This document shows positions 1 to 5,669 of a stretch of DNA of 7,458 nt, piece after piece. The stretch comes from Pseudomonadota bacterium. GTDB taxonomy: Bacteria; Myxococcota_A; Polyangia; Haliangiales; Haliangiaceae. A program made the translations under genes and the position numbers. Numbering within the stretch: position 1 is the first letter of the stretch; each line of letters opens with the position of its first letter. The stretch is taken from NCBI GenBank assembly GCA_023428295.1, contig JAEYYV010000425.1:1-7458 (forward strand), given 5' to 3'. The notes below the pieces were generated by a model. The model made no database searches, had not been told where the DNA came from, and saw only the letters and a list, made by a program, of their open reading frames with translations.

Positions 1-1
1 A

Positions 2-274
2 CGGCGCCGGGGCCCGGCGGGGCGCGTCGACGCGATCGTCACCAACCCGCCGCTCGGCAGCCGCGTGCACGTCGATGCGGGCGCGTTGCTCGCCGAGGCG
101 GTGCCTCACTTCGTGCGGCAGTTGGCGCCGGGTGGACGGCTCGTGTGGATCACGCCGCAGTGGCGGCGCACGACGCCCGTCGCCGAGGCGAGCGGGCTCG
201 TGCTCGTGCGCTCGCTGTTCGTGGATCTCGGTGGCGTGCGCGGGCGGCTCGAGCGCTGGGACCGACGTCGGTAA
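2..274 (+). CDS. RNA methyltransferase, Trm14/UPF0020-like, C-terminal fragment
   Basis: This is the last 90 codons of a gene entering from the left edge; the reading frame is open from base 2 to a TAA. The visible part has the substrate-binding motif IV of amino-methylating class I SAM-dependent enzymes, Asn-Pro-Pro-Leu-Gly (about bases 44-58), preceded by a hydrophobic strand (VDAIVT). It then has LAPGGRLVWITP, the usual strand and turn after that motif, and ends in a VDLGG segment. This order (NPPLG-x-R-V, PGGRLVW, VD-x-GG) matches the catalytic domain of THUMP-type RNA guanine-N2 methylases (Trm14/RlmL-like, UPF0020), so the likely role is methylating a guanine in tRNA or rRNA. The SAM-binding motif I and any THUMP domain lie outside the window, so the exact target is unknown. 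The next gene begins 19 bases after the stop on the same strand and could be cotranscribed. The methyltransferase fold is well supported; the RNA target is inference. Confidence 0.75.
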   Translation, partial: RRRGPAGRVDAIVTNPPLGSRVHVDAGALLAEAVPHFVRQLAPGGRLVWITPQWRRTTPVAEASGLVLVRSLFVDLGGVRGRLERWDRRR

Positions 275-293
275 GGCGGTAAGGTCGCGCGCT

Positions 294-1067
294 GTGTCTT
301 GGCTCGCTGTGCTCGGTCGATCTGCGCGGTACATCGCGCCGATCTCGATCGTGAGCGCGTTCGTCATGGCGCCGAGCCTCTTGTTCGTGTTGCGCGTGAC
401 CGCGCCCGGAACTGCGGAGCAGGCGGGCGTGGTGCTGCGGATCGCGTGGCTGTGTGCGACGAGCGGGATGATCGCGCTGCTCGTGTTGGTCGGTGCGCTC
501 GCGCCGATCGTGCGCAGTGCGAGCACAGCGAGCAGCGCGAGCAGCGCGAGCAGCGACGTTGCGAGCGTTCGCGGTGCGAGCGCGCCGTCGCAGCTCGAAG
601 CGTTGCGCCGCGGCTTGGTGGGCCTCGTGCGCGCGATCGTGCCCGCGGCGATCGTGCTGTGTGCGGTGGCGATGGGCCTGGTCGCGCTCGCGATTCCGGG
701 CGTGCTGCTCTATGGACTGTTCGTGCTCGCGCCGGCGAGCGAGGCGCGCGGTGTGAGCGCGAAGATGGCCGCCAGCATCGCGATCGTGCGCGCGAGGTGG
801 CGCGCGATCGCGGGCGTGATCGCGCTGACGATGCTCGCGTTGGCAGCCGTCGTCGCGATCCAGCAGCTCCTGCTGCCAACGCCGCTCGGCAAGGCGCCGA
901 CCAAGGTGCAGCTCGCGATGTTCCCGCAGATGGTGCGCATCGTCGGGTTCGCGATGATGGTCATCGTTCCCGCGGCGGCGTGGGTGTTGGCGTCGATCGA
1001 CGCGAGTCACCGCGCGACCGTGGAGCCCGTTGGTTCGACGACGTCGCCGTCCAGCTCGCGGAGCTAG
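294..1067 (+). CDS. polytopic membrane protein, resembles GDPD-type/YciC membrane domain
   Basis: A 257-residue integral membrane protein of unknown function. Hydrophobic segments lie at about residues 14-34, 45-72, 112-133, 133-147, 170-194 and 214-235, giving roughly five or six membrane helices. The central part (ALAIPGVLLYGLFVLAPA, then an AxxxSxxIVRxRWRxIxG segment at about 157-174) has the layout 'PG-hydrophobic-E/S, then S-x-x-x-x-x-x-R-W' seen in the membrane domain of glycerophosphodiester phosphodiesterases and YciC/DUF975-like proteins. No catalytic domain is attached, so this is family resemblance only. A Ser/Ala-rich cytoplasmic or periplasmic loop (about 75-98) is built from a 9-bp tandem repeat. 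I chose the GTG at 294 because it follows the methyltransferase stop and has AAGG at 281-284 nine bases upstream; an in-frame ORF reaches further left but overlaps that gene and is not protein-like there. The stop shares a CTAG with the convergent HAD gene. Confidence 0.75.
   Translation: MSWLAVLGRSARYIAPISIVSAFVMAPSLLFVLRVTAPGTAEQAGVVLRIAWLCATSGMIALLVLVGALAPIVRSASTASSASSASSDVASVRGASAPSQLEALRRGLVGLVRAIVPAAIVLCAVAMGLVALAIPGVLLYGLFVLAPASEARGVSAKMAASIAIVRARWRAIAGVIALTMLALAAVVAIQQLLLPTPLGKAPTKVQLAMFPQMVRIVGFAMMVIVPAAAWVLASIDASHRATVEPVGSTTSPSSSRS
519..554 (+). repeat. 9-bp tandem repeat, four units, coding for Ala-Ser-Ser
   Basis: Three perfect copies of GCGAGCAGC lie at 528-554, preceded by one imperfect copy at 519-527. 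The repeat is in frame and encodes Ala-Ser-Thr/Ser four times in a hydrophilic loop of the membrane protein. Since the unit is a multiple of three, copy-number changes would lengthen or shorten the loop without a frameshift. Confidence 0.8.
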
Positions 1068-1783
1068 AACACGCCCCACGCGACGAGCGCTGCGCGTGCC
1101 TCGGCGGCGTCGCGTGCGATCGCGATGCGCGGATCGTCGACGGGCGTCACGTGCGGGCCATACCAGATCGCGCGCCAGCCGGCATCGACCGCGCCTTGGA
1201 TGTCCGCGTTCCACAGGTCGCCGATATGGATCGGCCGCGCATCGGGTGGCGCGTCCAGCGCGGCGAGCGCGTGCGCGAAGATGCGCGCGTCGGGCTTCTC
1301 GATCCCGATGCGCCCCGAATCGACGATCGCCGCGAACGCGTCCGCGATGCCGATGTCCGCGAGCAGCTCCGCGAGACGCCCCTCCGAGTTGGACAGGACG
1401 CCCACGCGCGCCCCCTGCGCGGCGAGCTCGCGGGCGAGGTCCACCATCGGTAGGATCGGTTTGCGCCACAGGTTCTTCGTGCGCTGCTCGATCCACAGCC
1501 ACTCGACCAGGTCCGCTGGCTCGCCGATGCCGGCCCCTGCCAGCAGTGTGTTCATGAGCGCCTTCCACGGATGGCGTGCGCCTTCTTGCACCAGCGCCTC
1601 GTAGCGATCCCACGCCGCCGGGGCAGCCGCGCGGAGCGAGTCCGGGGCGACCGTGTACCCGCGCTCGCCGAGACGGCGGGCGAGGAAGTCAAGGTCCAGC
1701 TCGGCCAGGGTCTGGCCGACGTCGAAGGTGACGACGGTAGCGATGGCCTGTTGTACCCCAAGGGGCGGTATACTGGGGTCCAT
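1064..1783 (-). CDS. HAD-superfamily hydrolase (subfamily IA-like)
   Basis: A 239-residue protein with all four HAD motifs in order. Motif I is TFDVGQTL, with the presumed nucleophile Asp21; motif II is VGVLSNSEG (Ser131/Ser133); motif III has Lys163 in IGIEKPDARIF; motif IV is HIGDLWNAD (Asp189 and Asp194). A helical cap of about 80 residues lies between motifs I and II, as in subfamily IA enzymes. The residue two after the nucleophile, usually an acid/base Asp in phosphatases, is Gly23. That substitution is known in haloacid-dehalogenase-like and HDHD3-like members, so phosphatase activity is not assured and the substrate cannot be told from sequence. The ATG at 1783 is the only plausible start before motif I; no Shine-Dalgarno is evident. 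The start overlaps the divergent FHA gene by two bases and the stop overlaps the convergent membrane-protein gene, so this gene is packed tightly on both sides. Standalone soluble cytoplasmic enzyme. Confidence 0.88.
   Translation of the reverse strand: MDPSIPPLGVQQAIATVVTFDVGQTLAELDLDFLARRLGERGYTVAPDSLRAAAPAAWDRYEALVQEGARHPWKALMNTLLAGAGIGEPADLVEWLWIEQRTKNLWRKPILPMVDLARELAAQGARVGVLSNSEGRLAELLADIGIADAFAAIVDSGRIGIEKPDARIFAHALAALDAPPDARPIHIGDLWNADIQGAVDAGWRAIWYGPHVTPVDDPRIAIARDAAEARAALVAWGVF
1769..1774 (+). promoter_or_regulatory. candidate -10 element for the FHA gene, leaderless architecture
   Basis: TATACT differs from the sigma70-type -10 consensus at one base. It ends seven bases before the ATG at 1782, so transcription would begin on or next to the start codon. 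I see no clear -35 hexamer at 16-18 bp. The element lies inside the first codons of the divergent HAD gene. Confidence 0.4.
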
Positions 1784-2867
1784 GGCCGACGGGGCGCCTA
1801 CCGCACAAATGCCCGTCCCCGGAGTGGTGGTGGTGTGGAGTGGAGCGGTGCCCTGCGTCCAGGCCTACCGCATTCCGGAGGGCGGACTCGTCATCGGACG
1901 CGAGCTCCTCGAGAACACCACCGACGACCGCATCAGTCGCCAACACGCGCGCGTGACGTGGCGGGACCGGCGGTTCAACGTGACCGACCTCGGCAGCCGC
2001 AACGGCACGTACGCCGGCGGGCATCCGCTGGTCGATCGCGAGGTGACAGTCACGGCGCCCTCCGTCGTCCGCACGGGCCGCACGGTCTGCGTGTTGCTCG
2101 AGGACATCCGCCGGTTCGAGGGCTCGTCGATCTCCACGCAGCACGACGCGATCGTCGGCGCGAGCACGGCTCCCTTGTGGCGCGAGGCGGCCGAGGCGGC
2201 CGAGCGCGGAACGAACCTCGTGATCTTTGGCGAGCCTGGCAGCGGCAAAGGATGCATGGCGCGCGGCTACGCGCGGATGCGCGATCGCCCCGAGGCCGTG
2301 TTCAATCCGACGATTCAGGCCGTGCCTCTCGAGCGCGTCGTCGGGCCGGCGATCGAGACACTGATCCTCGAGCAGGTCGGCAAGCTCGGCGCGCAGAACC
2401 TCGCCACGCTCACGAAGCTGCTCGACACGCGCCCGACGATGCGCGTGGTCACCACCGCAGTGATGGCGCTCGAGAACCTGGGCCTACCGCCGCAGATCGC
2501 GGAGCGCCTCGCGACCAAGCGCATCCACTTGCCGCCGCTGCGCGATCGCCCCGACGAGATGTCGTTCCTCGTCCACGACGCTGTCCGCAATGCCGAGCCC
2601 GGCGTGCAGATTCACTCGACGCTGATCGAGGCGTGCCTTCTGCGTCCGTGGCCCGGCAACGCGCGCGAGCTCGTGGCGGAGGTCAGCCGCACGGCGCACA
2701 CCGTCGCGTCGCAGGGCAAGAACAACGTGCGCGGCGAGGATCTCGACAACGACGCGGGTCACCTCATGGTCGGCGCACCGACGCTCAACGCGGCCGTGCA
2801 GCCGACCGCCGTCGACAAGCAGCGCAGGAAGCGATCGTCGTCGCGCCCGAGCGGTCAGAGCGACTGA
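1782..2867 (+). CDS. FHA-domain protein with degenerate sigma54-activator-type AAA+ domain
   Basis: A 361-residue protein. Residues about 36-105 form an FHA phosphothreonine-binding domain, with the conserved Gly-Arg (39-40), Ser-Arg-Gln-His (52-55) and LGSRNGTY (70-77). Residues about 127-326 align with the AAA+ domain of bacterial enhancer-binding proteins: Walker A GEPGSGKG at 150-157, the LPPLRDRPDEM segment at 250-260 and the sensor II-like WPGNARELVAEV at 290-301. It departs from a working activator in several ways. No GAFTGA loop is visible, and the span from Walker A to Walker B is about 20 residues shorter than usual. The Walker B segment reads TLILEQ where TLFLDE is expected, so Asp-Glu has become Glu-Gln. 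The protein ends in a short basic Ser/Arg-rich tail without a Fis-type DNA-binding helix. It probably acts as a phosphothreonine-reading partner or decoy rather than a sigma54 activator; that role is inference. I chose the ATG at 1782 because the FHA fold begins soon after it and a -10-like hexamer precedes it. Confidence 0.85.
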   Translation: MADGAPTAQMPVPGVVVVWSGAVPCVQAYRIPEGGLVIGRELLENTTDDRISRQHARVTWRDRRFNVTDLGSRNGTYAGGHPLVDREVTVTAPSVVRTGRTVCVLLEDIRRFEGSSISTQHDAIVGASTAPLWREAAEAAERGTNLVIFGEPGSGKGCMARGYARMRDRPEAVFNPTIQAVPLERVVGPAIETLILEQVGKLGAQNLATLTKLLDTRPTMRVVTTAVMALENLGLPPQIAERLATKRIHLPPLRDRPDEMSFLVHDAVRNAEPGVQIHSTLIEACLLRPWPGNARELVAEVSRTAHTVASQGKNNVRGEDLDNDAGHLMVGAPTLNAAVQPTAVDKQRRKRSSSRPSGQSD

Positions 2868-2875
2868 CTCAGTCG
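2861..2875. repeat. 15-bp palindrome holding two opposed TGA stops
   Basis: CGACTGA-C-TCAGTCG is a perfect inverted repeat with a one-base centre. It contains the TGA of the FHA gene (2865-2867, +) and, on the other strand, the TGA of the small proline-rich ORF (2869-2871). No T-tract follows in either direction, so it is not a classical intrinsic terminator. Confidence 0.7.
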
Positions 2876-3153
2876 ACGAAGGTGTGCTCGGCGGTCGCCA
2901 GCTCGTCGAGCTCGCGCACGGCGGTGCGCTGTTGATCCGTCGCGAAGCTCGGTGCTTCGCTCCCGCGCGCGGAGCGCGTGCGAGGCAGCGGCGGCGGCAT
3001 GCGGCGCGGCGGCTCGAGGTGACGAGCGCGTGAGGTCGGCGCACTGACACCGAGGCGTGGTGGCAGCGGAGTCACCGCGGGGAGCGGCGGCGGCGATCCA
3101 GCAGTCAGCGGCGGCGGCGCAGGAGACCGAAAAGGGCCACGCCGAGGAGCCAC
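2869..3153 (-). CDS. possible small proline-rich protein
   Basis: An open frame of 94 codons if the ATG at 3153 is used; in-frame starts at 3075 (GTG) and 3000 (ATG) would give 68 and 43 residues. I do not recognise a family. The N-terminal two thirds are Pro/Arg-rich and low in complexity. The last ~30 residues (from about SFATDQQRTAVRELDELATAEH) look like normal protein, with a likely amphipathic helix and third positions mostly G or C. The longest form overlaps the end of the GH25 gene by 49 bases; the GTG or internal ATG would avoid this and is more likely. It lies downstream of the GH25 gene on the same strand and its stop falls in a palindrome facing the FHA stop. No convincing Shine-Dalgarno is seen at any start. 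Without this ORF, 2868-3104 is a plain convergent gap. Existence uncertain, function unknown. Confidence 0.35.
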   Translation of the reverse strand: MAPRRGPFRSPAPPPLTAGSPPPLPAVTPLPPRLGVSAPTSRARHLEPPRRMPPPLPRTRSARGSEAPSFATDQQRTAVRELDELATAEHTFVD

Positions 3154-4460
3154 GAGGCGTTGCCCGAAGCGGCGTGACAGCCCGTGTCCTCGGACGACTC
3201 GGACTCGGACGGCAGCGGCTCCTCGCCGAGGTCCGGTGCGTCGGTGCGCGTGAGGCGGACAGCGTCGAACACGAGCTGCGTCTTGGAGGCGAGCGCCTCA
3301 CCCGTGTTGTCGCCGAGGTGCAGGAACTGATCGCCGCCCGCCGCGAGCTCGACCTCGGCGAGCGTTTGCCAGCCGTCGACCGCTGTCTGATCGAGGACGA
3401 TGTCCTGATCCGCGCCGTTCGCGCGCAACGAGTAGCGCGCCGTCTTGGACGCGGCGAACGCGGAGGCCGTGTAGACCTCGACCTTGTAGCGACCGGCCTC
3501 GGCGATATCGAAGTTCCACTGGCCGAAGTTGGCTTCGGTCGCGCTGTCGGTCGTGTACGTCCACACGAGGTCGCCGCCCTCGCCTGCCGTGGTGACGTGG
3601 CGCATCGAGGCGGACGGGCCACCGCCGACGAAGCAGTCATCGCCATCGTCGATCGTGCCACCGAGAGGTCCGATCACGCCGCACGACGATCCGGTGCCCG
3701 TGCCGTTGCCGCCGCCGGGCGTGAGCGCCATGAGCTGCGCCATCGTGCCGTCGAAGCGATTGACGTCGACGTTGCCCGCGATGCCGTCGACGGAGCCCGA
3801 CGACGTGAACTGCCAGAACGCCCACGTGGTCCACGGCGACGGAATGTTCGGACACTCCGCGGACGTGTACTGCGCGTGCCACAAGGGATGCGCCGCGCCG
3901 TATGCGGGCGCGCCGACTTGATCGCGCCAGAAGTAGAAGCCCGTGTAGATGATCGGCTTGATGCCGAGCGCCGCTTCGACGTGATCGATCCACTGCTTCG
4001 CCTTCGCGGCGACCTGCGCCGGGGGAAGGCCACCCGCGGCCTCGATGTCGATCACCGGTGGCAGATCGTCAGCGGCCATCGTGTTGCCGAGCTTCTCGAG
4101 GAACAGCTCCGCCTGCGCGATCGGATCCTGGCTCGGACGGAAGAACTGATACGCGCCGTGGATGATCCCGTTCGCGCGGCTCTGCGCCCAATAGGTCTCG
4201 AACTTCGTGTCGATGGTGCCGAGCCCGTCGGAGACGCGGATGAAGGCGTACTTCACGCCATCGTTCTTCACGCGCGCCCAGTCGATGTTGCCCTGGTAGT
4301 ACGAGACGTCGATGCCCTTGACCGTCGGACCCGAGCCACACACGGTCGCGGCCTGATCGATCTCGCCGTACGCGAGACCGTCGCGATCATCGGCGTCGCT
4401 AGACTCCGGCACGCATGCCGCCAGACTGCCCGCGACCGCGAGCAGGAACGTTACCCTCAT
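3105..4460 (-). CDS. GH25 lysozyme-like lipoprotein with golvesin-like domain and MYXO-CTERM tail
   Basis: A secreted 451-residue protein (from the start at 4460) predicted to cleave the beta-1,4 MurNAc-GlcNAc bond of peptidoglycan. Residues 1-16 (MRVTFLLAVAGSLAAC) are a lipoprotein signal peptide with lipobox Leu-Ala-Ala-Cys16. The glycosidase domain spans about 49-241: it opens with GIDVSYYQG (Asp51) and carries DIE (Asp138, Glu140), the catalytic pair of GH25 enzymes, then a WAFWQFTSSGSVDGI strand typical of the barrel end. After a Gly/Thr linker, about 269-405 resembles the golvesin C-terminal/xly carbohydrate-binding fold (FDIAEAGRYKVEVYT, GWQTLAEVEL, VFDAVRLTR). The tail (about 427-451) is an acidic stretch, Gly-Cys, a short hydrophobic segment with Trp and four arginines, matching MYXO-CTERM sorting signals. 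An in-frame ATG at 4493 would add 11 residues ahead of the signal peptide; I prefer 4460 because it leaves a compact signal and a ~39-nt leader from a weak promoter. It could serve prey lysis or wall remodelling. Confidence 0.88.
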   Translation of the reverse strand: MRVTFLLAVAGSLAACVPESSDADDRDGLAYGEIDQAATVCGSGPTVKGIDVSYYQGNIDWARVKNDGVKYAFIRVSDGLGTIDTKFETYWAQSRANGIIHGAYQFFRPSQDPIAQAELFLEKLGNTMAADDLPPVIDIEAAGGLPPAQVAAKAKQWIDHVEAALGIKPIIYTGFYFWRDQVGAPAYGAAHPLWHAQYTSAECPNIPSPWTTWAFWQFTSSGSVDGIAGNVDVNRFDGTMAQLMALTPGGGNGTGTGSSCGVIGPLGGTIDDGDDCFVGGGPSASMRHVTTAGEGGDLVWTYTTDSATEANFGQWNFDIAEAGRYKVEVYTASAFAASKTARYSLRANGADQDIVLDQTAVDGWQTLAEVELAAGGDQFLHLGDNTGEALASKTQLVFDAVRLTRTDAPDLGEEPLPSESESSEDTGCHAASGNASWLLGVALFGLLRRRR

Positions 4461-4505
4461 GGACGCGCGGAACAGCAAGTGCGAGGCCACCATTGGCGCG
4501 CGAAA

Positions 4506-4534
4506 CTACAACGCTTTACGCGAAAACGGTGCAA
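4506..4534 (-). promoter_or_regulatory. weak candidate promoter for the GH25 gene
   Basis: On the minus strand, TTGCAC (4534-4529) and TTGTAG (4511-4506) are 17 bp apart. Both hexamers are poor matches, but the placement in the 51-bp gap upstream of the GH25 gene is right. It would start transcription near 4499. I see no good terminator for dmeF in the same gap. Confidence 0.2.
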
Positions 4535-4544
4535 ACGTGCGTGG

Positions 4545-5636
4545 TCAGTGCTCGTGCCGATGTGCGATGTGCGCTTCTTTCCCCACATCGTCGTGGGGTA
4601 GCGCGCAGGCGTGAACCTCGATCGTCAGGTGCGCGAGCGTGACCGAGCCGAGGACGGCCTGGCGATAGAACTCCACGTCGCGCGGCGTCGACGAGACGAT
4701 CGAGACGATCGCGCTGCGGCGGCCCGGGCCGAGCTCCCAGACGTGGAGATCGGCGACGCGAACATCGTCGATCTCTTCGAGGCGCTTGCGCACCGCGCGC
4801 TCGTGCTTGGGCGACCCGACGACATCGAGGAGCTGACCGCTCGCCTGACGGCACAGCGAGATCGCCCACCACACGATGACCACGCCACCGATGATGCCCA
4901 TCATCGGATCGAGGAACCACCAGCCCTGCCACTTGCCGAGCGCGAGCGCGACGATCGCCATCACCGACGTCAGCGCGTCGGCGGCGACATGGATGAACGC
5001 CGCACGCATGTTGAAGTCGAGCGTGCCCGCTTGCGGCTTCGCACCGGCCGCGTCGCCATTGGACGCGCCGTTCGTCGAGTGGCCGTGATCGTGCGAGTGA
5101 CCATCGTGCGCGTGATCGTCGTGATCGTGAGAATGCGAGTGACCGTGGCCGTGGCCGTGACCGTGACCGTAGTGATGTCCCTTGGACAGGAGCAACACGG
5201 ACACGAGGTTCACGATCAGCCCGAGCGTCGCGACGCCGAGCGCTTCGTCGTACTGGATGTCATCGGGATGTAGCAGGTGCTCGATGCTCTCGACGCCCAT
5301 CCATAGCGCGACGAGCGCGAGCAAGACGCCGCTCGTGTAGCCCGCCAGTGCGTACACCTTGCCGGTGCCGAAGCTGAACGTGTCGGTGCCGGCGCGCGTG
5401 CGAGCGTACCAATACGCGACGAGCGTCAGGCCGAGCGCGCCGACGTGCGTACCCATGTGCCAGCCGTCAGCGGTGAGCGCCATCGAGCCGGTGAGCATGC
5501 CGACCGTCAGCTCACCCACCATCATGCACGCGGCCAGCGCGACGACCCAACGCGTCCGGCGCTCGCCGGCTTTGTTGTGCTCGTCGTCGTCGGCGTCCTC
5601 GTGATGGACGTGCGCTGACAGCTCGTGTGCCTTCAT
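4545..5636 (-). CDS. dmeF: CDF-family Co(II)/Ni(II) efflux transporter DmeF
   Basis: A 363-residue inner-membrane cation diffusion facilitator that exports divalent metal in exchange for protons. The core RRTRWVVALAA, GSMALTADGWHMGTH and FSFGTGKVYALAGY match the DmeF subgroup rather than plain zinc exporters. The metal site is His60-x3-His64 in the second helix and His216-x3-Asp220 in the fifth; His at 64 instead of the Asp of ZitB/YiiP is typical of DmeF. Between helices four and five lies a very His-rich loop (about 154-186), likely metal-sensing or chelating. The cytoplasmic C-terminal domain spans about 272-345 (VADLHVWELGPG), and His clusters also sit at both termini. Known DmeF proteins mainly confer cobalt and nickel tolerance; the metal here is inferred from family. 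The usual DmeR (RcnR/CsoR-type) repressor gene is not next to it: upstream, 33 bp away, a divergent ybaK-like gene begins. The start at 5636 has a TATAAC element just upstream and no Shine-Dalgarno. Confidence 0.92.
   Translation of the reverse strand: MKAHELSAHVHHEDADDDEHNKAGERRTRWVVALAACMMVGELTVGMLTGSMALTADGWHMGTHVGALGLTLVAYWYARTRAGTDTFSFGTGKVYALAGYTSGVLLALVALWMGVESIEHLLHPDDIQYDEALGVATLGLIVNLVSVLLLSKGHHYGHGHGHGHGHSHSHDHDDHAHDGHSHDHGHSTNGASNGDAAGAKPQAGTLDFNMRAAFIHVAADALTSVMAIVALALGKWQGWWFLDPMMGIIGGVVIVWWAISLCRQASGQLLDVVGSPKHERAVRKRLEEIDDVRVADLHVWELGPGRRSAIVSIVSSTPRDVEFYRQAVLGSVTLAHLTIEVHACALPHDDVGKEAHIAHRHEH
5139..5168 (-). repeat. 6-bp tandem repeat coding for His-Gly in dmeF
   Basis: Five copies of GTG(A/G)CC in a row on the plus strand, read on the minus strand as alternating His and Gly codons in the metal-binding loop of DmeF. 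Surrounding codons continue as less regular His-Ser/His-Asp pairs. The unit is two codons, so copy changes would stay in frame. Confidence 0.8.
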
Positions 5637-5647
5637 GCGGTCGGGGC

Positions 5648-5653
5648 GTTATA
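5648..5653 (-). promoter_or_regulatory. candidate -10 element for dmeF
   Basis: TATAAC on the minus strand matches the -10 consensus at five of six bases. A TGGGCA (minus strand, 5676-5671) lies 17 bp upstream and matches the -35 consensus at four of six. Transcription would start near 5641, leaving only a few leader bases before the ATG at 5636. Confidence 0.4.
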
Positions 5654-5657
5654 GCCC

Positions 5658-5663
5658 TATCAT
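5658..5663 (+). promoter_or_regulatory. candidate -10 element for the YbaK-like gene, leaderless architecture
   Basis: TATCAT matches the -10 consensus at five of six bases and ends six bases before the GTG at 5670. It lies four bases from the divergent dmeF -10, so the two promoters would compete for or share RNA polymerase. No convincing -35 is seen. Confidence 0.4.
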
Positions 5664-5669
5664 CGGCCC

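Noticed and set aside
299..1453. 384-codon plus-strand open frame
   Set aside because: Arg/Asp-rich low-complexity translation that overlaps the membrane-protein frame having clear helices and the HAD gene with all four motifs.
150..1613. 487-codon minus-strand open frame across the membrane-protein and HAD genes
   Set aside because: Composition is Arg/Ala/His-rich without any motif; it crosses two well-supported genes and is a GC-rich antisense shadow.
1653..1781. Upstream extension of the FHA gene to an ATG at 1653
   Set aside because: The added residues are Arg/Ser-rich shadow sequence over the HAD motif I region, and the -10-like element favours 1782.
1571..2935. 454-codon plus-strand open frame over the FHA gene
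   Set aside because: Out of frame with the FHA and ATPase motifs; the translation is Arg/Gly/His-rich with no domain.
3057..4601. 514-codon plus-strand frame antisense to the GH25 gene
   Set aside because: Long but explained by high GC opposite a biased coding strand; Arg/Val/Asp-rich, no motif, while the opposite strand has signal peptide, catalytic DIE and MYXO-CTERM.
5139..5168. Short tandem repeats considered as a CRISPR or regulatory array
   Set aside because: Six-base coding repeats without spacers, fully explained by His-Gly codons in DmeF.
4611..5273. 220-codon plus-strand frame with a Val/Thr repeat
   Set aside because: The repeat is the reverse reading of the His-rich loop of dmeF; no independent support.
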